Shown: positions 53,155 to 64,000, numbered from the stretch's first letter. The stretch is DNA of 64,000 nt from Ichthyophonus hoferi (GCA_002751075.1 NAOQ01000035.1:166921-230920), one strand, 5' to 3'. Notes: generated from the sequence alone by a model not told the origin. Numbers and translations are program-made.

Positions 53155-53285
53155 TAATAAGTAAAGACAGGAGTGTTCCTGTTACCTATATTTGTTTAGA
53201 AGGAGAGAGAATACTGAATTAAAGGGGTTTAAACGTTTCCCTTTGCATACACGGAATACCCTTAGTTATAATGAAATCAGTGCAT
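53155..53285 (-). repeat. Dispersed repeat R1, partial inverted copy d
   Basis: Matches the reverse complement of the right part of R1 copy b: AATAAGTAAAGACAGGAG, CCTATATTTGTTTAGAAGG, AGAGAATACTGAATTAAAGG and TACACGGAATACC. This shows that R1 is dispersed and not a local tandem. Confidence 0.75.
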
Positions 53286-54199
53286 GGATTAGAACATTTT
53301 ACTGATTAATTTTAAATATGGTCGATATACATATTTTATATATGATCAAAAGTATGATCGTGTCTATGTTTAATTTATTTTAAATTTACCAAGCTTTAAA
53401 TTGAAGATTCAATATCAGGCACTCTTTAGTTTTAATTAAAATATCCTTTAATTATAACTTAGTCCATCCTTATTACAATGCTGAGGCCCAACCCTAGATT
53501 TGAACATTCGTATAAAGGGATAGACTATAACTCCCACTAAATTAATTCTAACATCTTTCCACATGTGCATGAGGTACTCGGTTTACTAATGGGTGGGTTC
53601 AATCAAAAATCAGAAAACCAAGATTATCAGCCAATAAAGAAAATATTGTTTACAAGTACGCATGGCTGTGGAAAAACAAAAGTTCATAGGATTAATAACA
53701 GTAACAAAGACAAAGACGTTTTTGTCGTGGAGCATGCATCTGGGTATAGATGTATTGATGTACTAGTGTTTCAAGCTTGAATTATCGACTCTTTAAAATT
53801 ACTGGATTACCTTTCACGGTTTCATAAGATTTAACTTGTGGGCTGGCTTACCTAACCACAATAAACGATATTATTGGTTATTTAGTGCATTGGTATATAG
53901 GTATATACTTAGAATATAAAAACCGAATTAGAACAAACATTAAGGATTAGTTAATAAAAGGCTCATTTTGACTTTACATCCTATCCAATAGTAACTGTCC
54001 TTGAATCTTTAGCTTTATTTGGGAAACGCTTGTCCATTGGTGGTTGTTTTTTTCTTCAATGTTGTATATAAACAGTAGAGAAACACTAACTTTACACCCT
54101 TTATTATGAACTCCTTAACATATGGTTTTCCCTTTTGAATTTATTTGTTTTTTTATTTATATACTTATGTATATTTAACCCCTGTATGATTTCTTCAAC

Positions 54200-55606
54200 A
54201 TGCTGCCGCTTTTAAGTTCCATGCAGAGGTCATACTCTACCTCTGCAGTGTCAAGAATGGACGTGGAGGTCACTGAACACTCTCCACCTCACAATGAGAT
54301 TTATTTTATTCCACATTCACACTCCTTCTCAGTTGATATGAACAAAAAAATAAGTCCCCTTGAAGAAGAAGATTCCCATTTATCCGCTCTTCACCCAGTC
54401 AGTCGGCTAATTCAGTTAGGTAAAAGAAAGGGAGAGCCTTTTGGTGCAACCTTCTGCAATGTACTTGAGAAGATTTACATTGTGTTTATCGACTCAAAAC
54501 ACCAAGATGGCAGAACATATACCCCCGCTTTCCGTGCTGGTTTAATGTTTGGTGATGAAATTCTAAGCGTCAATAAAGAATCATATGACAAAGAAAGCTT
54601 ACCATCCTTAAAGAAGATTTTGACATCGCTTGATAAGGTAAGCCTTGAAGTACTTGAACACCCTTTAGAAAGAAACGTGAACATTGATCCTAAGAATGAA
54701 CAGAGGATTAGACATCTTCAGGGGCGATTAGGAGTGGGATATTGCGGTGCTCAAGTGATAAACTTAAAACCAGGCTCCTTTGGTGCCATGTCAGAGATAC
54801 AGTTAAGAGATACAATTATCTCTGTGAAAGGTCACAGTTTGGTCGGCGAGAAAGATGAGGGTGTCTGCCGTGCAGTAGTTGAGGCATTGAGAAGTGGAGA
54901 GCCGTTTGATATTAAAGTTATAAAATACAAAGGATACCATCAATTACTCCAAGGTATTATGGAAACGATAAAACAACGCCCTGATTACAAACATATAACT
55001 GCATCGGCACTTATAGATGGAGACTTTGTACTGGATAAAGCCCAAGAAATCACAAGTAAATCGAAACAGGCAACTCGTGTGATCCCTGATAATTCTCCTT
55101 CAACATTCAGTACTATCGAAAATAGATCAGAAATTCACACCCCACATCTTTTCCCTGTAAGTGTAAGAAACGCCCCAACTCGTAGGAGGGGATCAAGCCA
55201 AGGTAGCCTGTCCAAGGAGACTGAAAGCCTAAAGGGTTTGGTCACACCTAAAAGTGGACGCACTAGTCCTCATAGTAGTAGTTCTTCTAGTAGTGGGCCA
55301 TCTAGCATGCATAGTATTATTGCGCAATTTGTCCACCACTCTCATGGTAAGTCATCAATCCCTTCTAGCCCCTCAAGCACTCGACCTAATCTCCCACGAA
55401 GCAATTCCAATATACTATCTATGCCATCAACCACAATTCGACTCTCTTTACCAGAGGAACACTCATTAACTGTCCAGCCGCACATGGGCCGTAGATGTCA
55501 ATCATACAACACACTTAATGTGGAGCGTGTGTTTGAATCTCCACGAAATTCTGGTTATAGCACAACTATTGATCCAGTCAGTCTACATACCTGCTATAGA
55601 TTTTAA
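54200..55606 (+). CDS. Syntenin-like tandem-PDZ protein
   Basis: Intronless gene for 468 residues. Two adjacent PDZ-like domains are visible. PDZ1 (about 68-153) has a PFGATF loop and AGLMFGDEILSVN. PDZ2 (about 156-242) begins HPLERNVNI, has a RLGVGY loop and LRDTIISVKGHSLVGEKD. The short linker and the PDZ2 start resemble animal syntenin (RPFERTITM...; NGQNVIGLKD), so a membrane or cytoskeletal scaffold that binds C-terminal peptides is likely. Residues 1-65 have no recognised domain. The C-terminal third (about 290-468) is Ser/Pro-rich with basic patches (RRRGSS, SSSSSSSGPSS), probably disordered and phosphorylated. It is longer than animal syntenin (about 300 residues) because of this tail. 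The first ATG is used; an alternative Met lies at residue 8. Another multi-PDZ family is possible. Confidence 0.85.
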   Translation: MLPLLSSMQRSYSTSAVSRMDVEVTEHSPPHNEIYFIPHSHSFSVDMNKKISPLEEEDSHLSALHPVSRLIQLGKRKGEPFGATFCNVLEKIYIVFIDSKHQDGRTYTPAFRAGLMFGDEILSVNKESYDKESLPSLKKILTSLDKVSLEVLEHPLERNVNIDPKNEQRIRHLQGRLGVGYCGAQVINLKPGSFGAMSEIQLRDTIISVKGHSLVGEKDEGVCRAVVEALRSGEPFDIKVIKYKGYHQLLQGIMETIKQRPDYKHITASALIDGDFVLDKAQEITSKSKQATRVIPDNSPSTFSTIENRSEIHTPHLFPVSVRNAPTRRRGSSQGSLSKETESLKGLVTPKSGRTSPHSSSSSSSGPSSMHSIIAQFVHHSHGKSSIPSSPSSTRPNLPRSNSNILSMPSTTIRLSLPEEHSLTVQPHMGRRCQSYNTLNVERVFESPRNSGYSTTIDPVSLHTCYRF

Positions 55607-56605
55607 AATGTACGATAGTATATTTCATTGGTTTTTAAGTTCGCATGTTGTATATTCCAATTTAATTTAGTAGCTTTGGTGGGGATCTTCGTCGACTGAC
55701 ATCTATAGGGGTTTTCCCTGCACTCCTTGCCTAATAATTATGCCTCAATGTATTAGTATGTACATCAAACTGCGCACTATTAAACTTTTTAACCTTAACG
55801 CGCTACACAAAAACATCCTGCCCATTAAGAATACCGAAATACCCAAAAGTTATTGTAGGGGTTTTCGATCCAAACGATCAAGTTGCGTGATCAAAATTCT
55901 ATTTTTCCCGATCAAAAGGAGAACAAATAAATCGAAATTTTTTACGTCTGTTGTTGTAGTAAAAAACTATTAGTTCACAAAGAAATTCTTGTTATCTGTG
56001 ATATGTAATATAATGTTCAAGAGATTATATAAAATTTCTTTAAAATGAAAAGACTAACTCAAAAATTGTTTACATATATGATTGACGTATATATATTCTC
56101 CTTTTGATCGGGAAACTGATCATTTGGATCGAAGACCCCAATAATAATATTTATTCTTGCTTTTTGTTGGAATTGCCACAATCTCAGGTAGTAATCTAAT
56201 AAATATATTGTCTTGTAAACTATTTTATTTGCAACTCTGACTATATCACTTGTTTGCTACTCAATTATACTCGATATTACTTAAAATACTATTATACATT
56301 TAGATTTACAGTTAAGCATATAATAGAAAGAGGTTATTACATGCAGTGGGAGCAAGTAAGTAAGCAGGAGAAGGAGTGGGCACCAATAAAAGATAAAAAC
56401 AGCCACAATGATGTACTATATACATTTTCCTAAGTATAACATTTATTGAGAGAGGTACACCACATGGTAGGTATGAAATATAAATGATAAGAGTCCTGGT
56501 TTAAGAGGGAAAGTCGTATTCGTTTACTGTGGGGGTACACAGTAGAATAGTCTTCCCGTACCAATATGATAATAGTCTTGGTTTAACAGGGAAAGTCATA
56601 TTCGT
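55607..56605. other. Convergent intergenic region
   Basis: Lies between the 3' ends of the PDZ gene (+) and Sec14-GOLD paralogue B (-). It contains a MITE-like element and the outer unit of a tandem duplication of paralogue B's terminal sequence. Confidence 0.7.
55858..56139. mobile_element. GATC-rich MITE-like element
   Basis: 282 bases bounded by inverted repeats. The left end GGGGTTTTCGATCCAAACGA is mirrored by the right end, read on the other strand, GGGGTCTTCGATCCAAATGA. Both sides then carry CCCGATCAAAAGGAGAA. The interior is AT-rich and codes for nothing recognisable. No clear target-site duplication was seen, so the family is unknown. Confidence 0.65.
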
Positions 56606-56651
56606 TTACTGTGGAAGTACACAGTAGAATATAGTCTTCCCGTACCAATAT
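56486..56651. repeat. Tandem duplication at the 3' end of paralogue B
   Basis: Unit 1 (56486-56567) and unit 2 (56568 to about 56651) are near identical. Shared words are GGGAAAGTCRTATTCGTTTA, TACACAGTAGAATA and TAGTCTTCCCGTACCAATAT. Unit 2 holds the last codons and stop of the Sec14-GOLD gene. Unit 1 is a downstream copy outside the coding sequence. Confidence 0.9.
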
Positions 56652-59600
56652 GAAAACCTATTATCCAATGTTAGGGCTACACTGTCATTTTCATCAGCAT
56701 TCAATGTCAATTCGCCGTGGTCAGCTCGGGGCGCAGAATCTTCATCGGCTGAGATTTTTATATCACCAAAATCGCAAACAAATACAATCTTAACCTTCTT
56801 TGTGCCAGCAGGTAGAGGGATATTGACAGTGACCTGTGCCCAGGGGGAGACGTAGACCTTCTCAACTGGTTCGGATATTCTCTTTTTATTCACAATGAAC
56901 CCCCCAAATTTCTCAGGAAGGCTGGTGGGATCAATGATATCCAAAAGAGCCCAGCGACTGTTTCTGTGTGAAGCCAAAGCATATTTGGTAATATCATATT
57001 CCGTAGAACCCATACCGGAAAAGAAATTATAGAGTTTTTCCAGCATGAAAGAGGCGTTAACGTAGAGTTTCTTTGCGGTGTATTCGGGATAATGGTCACC
57101 CAATATTTCGGCAACTAATTTTTCAGACTCCTTTGTGTTGCGATCCTGTTCCATATTCATCATGCTGGCTCCCTGATAGTCAAACACCTATATAGACAGC
57201 GCCAGTGGGTTAGTGTATAGATGGACAGGTGGGTAGGTTGGTACTATGTGGTTTGGCAGTAGTATTCTGTTGCGTTCATCGCCTTAAAAGTTATTCGTAC
57301 TATATGCAAAATATTAGACGGGTGAGATGGGTGCAGAGGGTAGGTAATAAGAAAACACAGCAAGAAGGAGAGAGGGGCATAGATAGAATATAACAGAGTA
57401 GGATAAAGACTAAAAAAATATTATATAAAAAAACAAATAATTGAATTACTCGCTTTCTCTACCCTATTTCTCTCACAAATTTAATACACATAGATATAAC
57501 CATTCACTCTTTACTATGACCTTTTAGTATATCACCTCCTGCCTTAATAATAAAACACCTTCTTCTTACCTCAACTATCTCTTCTATTCCCTTCTCAAAA
57601 TCAAGGCGTTCAATTGCTCTCTCCATCAACTTCACCCTCCAGCGAAGATATTTTTCGGTGCACTCCTCTCCTGTCTCCTCCTCCTCATCTTTGAATATGA
57701 TCTCGGGTATTAAGAAGCCAAACAGCACATAGACGACAGGGTGACCTGTAGGTGGGGTGGGGGTGTGTTAGTGGGGTGGAGAGGGCAGAGCAGTGGTAAG
57801 GAAGGTGCAGGCAGGGTAGGAAGGGTATGAGCTGGAAAGGGATCATATTCAATAGGCAAGTAAGAGGTTTGAAGGGTGAAAATGTACTAAATTAAATAGT
57901 CATGTATCAACCAATAAGATAGGATAAGACAATAAGTATGTGTATATGTGAAAAAAAAAAAAAAAAAAGAAAAAAAAAGAAAAAAAAGGCCAAATATATC
58001 GTTGAATTATAAAACTTCAATTTCTTCGGTTGCTAAGTCATGGTATAACCTATCCAATTAAATGCCAATTCATCCTCAACTATCTATCTCCGATATAGCA
58101 CCCTCTGGAAGATCCGGTAGAAACATTTATGCACCTACACCGACTTCTAGAATTATCCAAATAACAACAATACAGTCATTTGTACTATACCGCGTTAATA
58201 GGCATATTATACAAATAATATTACATTATACAATACAGTATGATCGAAATGCACTACACACTTTCCGTACCAATTATCATAAGGGTAATTGTAATTCATA
58301 TCCCCTATACTAATCAGTCAATCATCTATCAATTATTATTTACAAGCTTATTTATAATAGCTATTCATTATAGCATATATAACCATATTTGGATCATCAG
58401 CCACCCATTCACACTACTACATTAAATCATATTAAAGCCCTTGCCTTGTCTACTCTCGCCATAGATACAGCCCATCCTTTCAAACTCACGAGGAAAAGTT
58501 TCAGCCATAATTTTTTTGATGTCCATTTGCTTACGCCACTGTGAATGTTTTATAAAATTATAAAAATAAGTTACATGTATGCAGATGTACGTATCGATGT
58601 GGATGTGTAGGTACGCATAATAGTAAGTAATAAAAAATATATTGACCCAGTGTATTGAAAAAGATATGTAAGACTATTGTGATGCTAAAACCAAAAGTGT
58701 GCGGGGGAAGCGAGGGAGGGGGGGAGGAAGTGTTTTTTAAAAGTATAAGTGAAGGTATATATATACTTACTACTTCCACAAGCATGTTGCAGTAATAGTG
58801 GTAGATGATAGAAAACGATTGTTAATATAACGGTATTATTATTAAGTACACTTCAATTATTTACATCTATATGATGTGTTCCCTGAAAGACAATGAAAGT
58901 GAAAGTGAGATAGCTTCAAATTAATACCCATGACAACAGTAAAAGAGTAAGTCGGTACCTGTAAAGTCTTGATGAACTTCTTCGTTGCAAAATATACATC
59001 AAACTTACGAGCCCTCAGATATTTGAGCAGTATAGTTTTCTCTCTGACACCATATGTTGTATCAAGGTCAACAAAAGTAGCTCCCCAAAATTGAAGCTGT
59101 GTGTAAGGTGTTGTCATTATAGGTATAGGGTAAATCCCTTTAACTGTTAATTTTTTCATGTTAAAAAAACATGCTCAAAGAAAGACAGCAATGCCACTAA
59201 GGAAAAAAATAAACCCAGATATGTATTTTTGATAGTTATTAAACTGGAGAACATGATTAACGTGTTTCTAAAAGACAAAACCTTGCTTGATAATATGTTC
59301 TAGTTCGGACTCACAGTAGCTCAGAGCCAACTGTTGTAAAGTCATTAAAAATAAGGCTGATTTGGCACTAGTCAAAAATAAAACACTTTTCCCTGTACAG
59401 TTGCAAAGGTGCTTTCCTTAATTTTACCTTCGACATATTTATTGCCCTAAGCCGTTTCACACTGACATATTATTTTACCTTTCTCTTTTGTTTAACAAAT
59501 ACAATTGCAAGGAAGCAGCGAAGACCTCGCCTGCCAAGTACTACATATACAACGTGTCAATGATTAAACAAAAACCTAATAATGACAATAAAATAATAAT

Positions 59601-59767
59601 AACAATAAAACGTGCAACAAAAAACTTGCAAGAAAATCACTTACATCTTCGGATTCAAAGTCGTCATGTTTCTTTAGTTCAGCTGGGAGAAGTGCCAGTC
59701 TAAACTCTTCCAGCGCCTTCTCTTGCTCGGGTGTCAAACAATCTAAATAACCAGTTCGTTCAGGCAT
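56606..59767 (-). CDS. Sec14-like CRAL-TRIO/GOLD protein, paralogue B
   Basis: Second Sec14/patellin-type lipid-transfer protein. Exons: 59767-59645, about 59143-58959, 58538-58445, 57745-57570 and 57187-56606 (stop). Exon 2 holds FWGATFVDLDTTYGVREK and ILLKYLRARKF. Exons 3-5 hold the lipid-binding core (GHPVVYVLFGF, YLRWRVKLMERAI, VFDYQGASMM, KKLYVNASFML). PEKFGGF and a GOLD-like domain follow, ending in FSYWYGKTIFYCV. Exon 1 (123 bases) and exon 3 (94 bases) equal those of paralogue A. Exon 3 ends at CAAG|GCAAGG, a GC donor, exactly where paralogue A uses GT, and the phase fits the next exon. An acidic insert (DEEEETGEE) lengthens exon 4 by 18 bases. The exon 1-2 junction is out of phase as drawn, as in A, so a small exon or another splice site is unresolved. 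Length is about 385 residues. Confidence 0.9.
57951..57987. repeat. Interrupted poly-A tract
   Basis: A-runs broken by single G within the intron between exons 3 and 4 of paralogue B. On the coding strand this is a T-rich tract, about 200 bases upstream of the 3' splice site. Confidence 0.9.
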
Positions 59768-61690
59768 TTTCAGCAAAATATTTATTAGTTAGTGTCCTGT
59801 TGTTATTAAACTTTATGGTACCAGTTATTTGATTGTAATAAAAATGAATTGCGCTAATACGAGCTGAGTGAGCTATATGGTACGCATATATATACTGTTT
59901 GTGGAATCCTGGTTCCAGCACAGTCTAGCTTGACTTGACTAATTGGCTAATATTATATGTTTCATAGATTCCATTAGATCAAGGTTTTCATCTTTATTTC
60001 TATTCGTTTTCAAGAATTTAAACAACGATTTAAATGGTTCATGCTTGTTTATGGATGTTCCTTTTAAATATACCATACATAGTAGTAGTCTAGCTGAGAT
60101 ATAGTAGCTATTTCATCTCCTCCATTTAGTTAATTGTATCTTAACATAATGTTACGTATTTAGGGGCAATCAAGGCAAATTTATCTAAGTAACTTAATAA
60201 TAAAAATTGACTAGTGAGATCTTAATAACATAAAAAAGTTCATAGATAATTTGCCAGTGGATAGGCTGACTAGAAATTTCATATTGGGCAAACAGCTCTT
60301 GATCGCTAATGTCGGATACTAAGCTACTGGACTGCCTAAAAATCAACCAATCTACGTCATAATAGGTTATGTAGCAATTGATTACGGCAAAACATCAGTT
60401 GGTTATGCTATAATATCACCACACTAAATTAGAAATCCTCAAATTTATTTAAAATTTATACTTCTAGATTTTTAATCGTGTTTAAGAAAGTAACACCTTA
60501 ACAAAATTATTTTCTATAACACATTTGCCCTTCCACATAGCACAGCACAAACTTGTATATTGCCTTCACCTAATGTGGAAGACATAACAGATACTGTATT
60601 TTGCAGCACCTAAACAATTGCATTTCCCGAGGAATCAATTAATTACTTTAACTCTGCACCTTCAAATTCAGATAGAACGTAATTGGCATTTGGATTTCTT
60701 AAGGGGGTTTGCCTGGTTAATTATAATTTGAGAAGGTTCTATGTTGACACTACATGAAATATGAAGAAGGAATTTAGTTTACATTTAAATTATAGAACTT
60801 TTCAAATAATGGGCATTGTTGCTGTGTAAAGCCTTGATATTTATATAATTATATAGACTATGGTGTAAGTAATTATGTATTTCTATAAGAATCTTTTTCC
60901 TTAGTCCATGAGGATTATCTCCTTGTAGAATTTCCTGAGAAGACCTACCAGGATTTTCTTAGGCAGATTTTAGTAATAATACACATATAATCACTTCAAC
61001 GGGATAAACGAGCATACAGAGACCTAAATTTCAATTGTGAATAAAGCGGAACTGAGAACTAGGACAGTTTTATAATTTCAATAGGGTTATGACCCCAGCA
61101 CACTTTCGCTGCGTAGCTCAGACTTGTTCCACAATATGAGTTTACTAGAAGCAACATAAAAAATGCAACCCAGAGGTTCATACTTAGGCATAAGGTATAT
61201 ATAGACGAAAGTAGAAATTCCATCAAAGACTTGGACATTTCATTAGAATACTACGAATATGGTTATGCATTTTAAAATGGTCTCAATACACGTCTCCTAT
61301 ATTATGCAAGTGCACATTAGGATTATTACTACCGTATAAGGCAGGCTCATAACATGTTAACAATATCGTTTGTTATCTTATTATGATGTTAGCATCATGA
61401 ATCCAATTAATGAATGCTACAAATGTTACATTAATCACTGAGTGTGATTATTGCTCAGATTACCAACATTATTTAAACTAGAGTAAATTTACGTGCTAAA
61501 CTGCACTAAGCTTCTGGCCCAAATAAAACATAATTGGAAACATGAGATTAATTAATTGTCATTAATTAATATATAAAACTCATATACCGATTGAAACCTC
61601 ACTACAAACGCTATTGTATATTTAGAAGTACAATGCAAAACAAACAATAAGCTTGTGCACTCGTACCAGACGTCATAAAGTATTCAGCCT
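59768..61690. other. Intergenic stretch, no gene seen
   Basis: AT-rich DNA between the start of paralogue B and the second copia fossil. It probably includes the LTR of that fossil at its right end. No other feature was recognised. Confidence 0.5.
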
Positions 61691-64000
61691 AAACGTGTGG
61701 GAGCTGAAATATTTCGACACTCCCTCTACATCTTCACAGGTATGTGGAGATGTTACCTACTTATTAGGGCTTAGTTTCTAAGAAGCATTCATGTATGTGC
61801 AGGGGATAAAGCCTTGGTGTGGATATCTGCTTGCTGATCGTGTGTTGATATCGGTTTTATCTCAATATCTCTATTTCTTACGGTCTCCTTGGTATAGTGA
61901 TACTTAAAATATATGTGTTTAGTGTTTTTAGTTATGCCATCGTTTTCCAAAATTCGTATTGTGGATTGATTATTCTCATGCACGGGCACGGGGCATGCCT
62001 CATTACCAATACTGTCTAATATGCTGAAAGTCCATACTATCTCGTGGGCCGCTGCACTTAGTGCTATATACTCAGCCTCTGTACTTGAAGTGACTATTAT
62101 GAATTGTTTCTTATTAAAACATGATACTGGTGTGTCGTTCGTGAACAATATACACGCTGTAGTGGACTTGTTTTAATCCCATTTCCGGCGTAATTGTCAT
62201 TTACGTATGCCTTGAGGTCTAATGATGTTTTGTGGTATACAAGTCCTATGTTGGGGAACGAATTTGGATATGCCATCACATGAAAAATCGCCTTCCAGTG
62301 GGGCTGATATGGATTGGAATCAAATTACTTTAGGTAGCTGACTGTGAATGCAATATCTGGCCTTGTTAATCTAGAAGTCCAGAAAAGGCATCCTATCGCT
62401 TTCTGATATTCCTTGACGTTACATCTTGGGGTCGGCTCTGTGTTCTGGTCCAAATCTGACACATGGTTGAGAAGGATGGAGGACATGGTTCTCTCAACAC
62501 TGTTCGTGTCGTATAACTTTAACATCTCCTTGATGTATCCCTCCTGATTTAAATGTATGGTCCCCCCTGACTGTCTTTCTCAATTTGATAACCCAAGTAC
62601 TCCACTGGGAATCCCATTTCCTCGGTATTAAAACGTACCTCCACGATGTCAATTAGATTCATGGTAGCGGACTTGTTGTTGGACAAAATGAGCATGTCCT
62701 CAGCATGAACACATACTGCAAGGAAGTATGAAGTGCCATAGGATACAAACTCACACGGATTTGCATTGATCAGGTACAAGTGTTGTTCTGCTAGGAATGC
62801 AACTAAGGTACACCTTTATGCTAATACATATTGTTTCAAACTGTACAAGGACCTCTGTAACTTGCATACTCTTTGGGGAAAGTCTGAGTCTTTGAAACCC
62901 TCTGGCTAGTGCATGGATATGTTCTTCTCCAGTTTTCTATTTAAATAAGCACTCACTATATCCAGTTGGACGACCTCTAAACTCCTTAATGCTGCTAGGG
63001 CTAATAGAAGTCTAATTATCATCAAGGAGCACACTGCTTAATTTAATATAAAAGTAGTCGATATTCTCCCATTGTCAATCTCATATAACTACAAGTTGTG
63101 CTTTGTAATTTATAACGTTTCCATGGCTGTTTTGCTTGATGCTAAAAACCCACAAAAATTTCAACAAGACTCCCCCTTTGGTTTATCCACTATTTTCCAA
63201 GTTAAATTGACAGACAGGATTTTCATTTCTTACTGCATTGCAGCTTCCCGTTGTGGCCATTGTGGAGATGTCATGGCTGCACAAACTGATTTTGGGATGA
63301 CTTGGTCAGATACGTTGGCCTACTTTGCCAAGTATGCTTTATGGGTTAAGGTACTATCCAGTTGGTACCATTGGCCAGATCTTGTAGTAGAGGAAGCATA
63401 CATATTTCTACTTGTTGGTGCTTCTGACTTCTCTGGCTCGTTATCTACTTCCTCATTTTTAACCTCGTCATTGATATCCCTCTTGAATTTTTGAATCTTT
63501 TTTTTATTGTAATTATCACTCAACTTCTCTTAGGTTGGCATTTTCCTACTATCATTATTATTCAACTTCCCTTAAATTGGTGTTTTCTTCCTATTCTTAT
63601 CTGAATGTATTGGGGTTTTTACTACTCTAATGGTTGCCTTGGCTCTACAAGTGGATTAACCCTGGCGATCAGGAAAATAGTTTGATTGTTTCTCTGCATA
63701 AGGGAAACTGGTCTCGATAAATTTCACGTCTCTGTTGATAACGATCTTGCTACAAGATTGTTAGCCACAGATGATTAAGAAGGTTCGATTGAAGTCCAAA
63801 TAATAAGTAGATCAATTCTTGTCATGCATGCAGTGTATGAACACCCTTACATCAACGAGGAAATGAGTTGATTCACCATCTAAATAGAGACATAATCGTA
63901 TTTAAGTATTGTGCTAAGATCAGACAATTCTAGTGGTTCTCTTTGACTTGTCATGAGTTGGATTAACTAATACGAATGTTTATGATTGGCTCCATTTAAG
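61690..64000 (-). mobile_element. Ty1/copia LTR-retrotransposon fossil (reverse transcriptase-RNase H part)
   Basis: Read on the minus strand, the copia order is plain. An integrase-to-reverse-transcriptase linker (Glu/Asp-rich, with NRDVKF before it) lies at about 63300-63750. Reverse transcriptase lies at about 62330-63020, with QLDIVSAYLN and the RPDIAFTVSYL end. RNase H lies at about 61790-62150, with SSTEAEYIALSAAAHE and TKHIYFKYHY. After the end of RNase H a purine tract (GTAGAGGGAG) is followed at once by TGTCGAAATATTTC, the likely start of the 3' LTR at 61719. The inner edge of the LTR was not found, and the 5' part may lie beyond the window. The element is broken, with several interruptions, and looks moderately old. 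Confidence 0.9.

Larger units (their letters stand above)
51314..54199. other. Intergenic region between divergent genes
   Basis: Separates the carrier (-) and PDZ (+) genes and should hold both promoters. It contains two AAGACGGCGGCC units near 51599-51625, a 54-base tandem duplication (52467-52574) and an inverted fragment of R1 (53155-53285). An 83-codon frame at 51407-51658 and a 71-codon frame at 53565-53780 have no recognisable features. Confidence 0.5.

Noticed and set aside
53565-53780. 71-codon frame with a CGKTK word reminiscent of a P-loop
   Set aside because: The word does not fit a Walker A motif and nothing around it supports a nucleotide-binding domain.

Overview
This window is nuclear DNA from a eukaryote. 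It is AT-rich and rich in simple repeats. Genes are split by many introns of roughly 100-1300 bases with GT-AG ends and pyrimidine-rich 3' splice sites. The gene set (cyclin Y, KHDC4/BLOM7, a syntenin-like tandem-PDZ protein, Sec14-GOLD proteins, a DmdC-type acyl-CoA dehydrogenase) points to a lineage near animals and fungi. A unicellular holozoan such as an ichthyosporean fits best, but this is inference and no species is named. I see no bacterial operons, tRNA, rRNA or CRISPR.

Layout. 1-4.5 kb: AT-rich DNA with a long AGATAT-type simple repeat and one copy of a dispersed repeat (R2). 4.6-6.3 kb: a broken Ty1/copia fossil on the minus strand. 7.9-8.5 kb: a decayed coding-like stretch beside a 956-base gap. 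9.9-13.0 kb (-): cyclin Y in six exons. 13.0-19.3 kb: gene-poor. 19.3-22.2 kb (-): Sec14-GOLD paralogue A. 22.9-25.9 kb: dispersed repeats (R1), one split by a foldback element with arms over 300 bases. 26.3 kb: a gap bounded by poly-A. 28.4-37.3 kb (+): the KHDC4 homologue in at least 13 exons. 37.3-42.1 kb: gene-poor. 42.1-48.0 kb (+): acyl-CoA dehydrogenase in ten exons. 49.9-51.3 kb (-): a single-exon mitochondrial carrier interrupted by an assembly gap that duplicates 154 bases. 54.2-55.6 kb (+): an intronless tandem-PDZ protein. 55.9-56.1 kb: a GATC-rich MITE-like element. 56.6-59.8 kb (-): Sec14-GOLD paralogue B. 61.7-64.0 kb (-): a second Ty1/copia fossil, whose interior continues toward the window edge.

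Functional links. The dehydrogenase has a presequence-like N-terminus, and its convergent neighbour resembles carnitine/acylcarnitine carriers, so mitochondrial acyl-group metabolism is a plausible shared theme. The Sec14-GOLD pair, on the same strand about 34 kb apart, keeps identical lengths for exon 1 and exon 3, which shows a gene duplication. The other genes (splicing-linked KH protein, membrane-anchored cyclin, PDZ scaffold) have no evident functional link. I found no convincing new multi-gene system. The most notable items are the eukaryotic DmdC-type enzyme, the GC-AG intron at a conserved position in paralogue B, the nested foldback element and the unmerged contig overlap.
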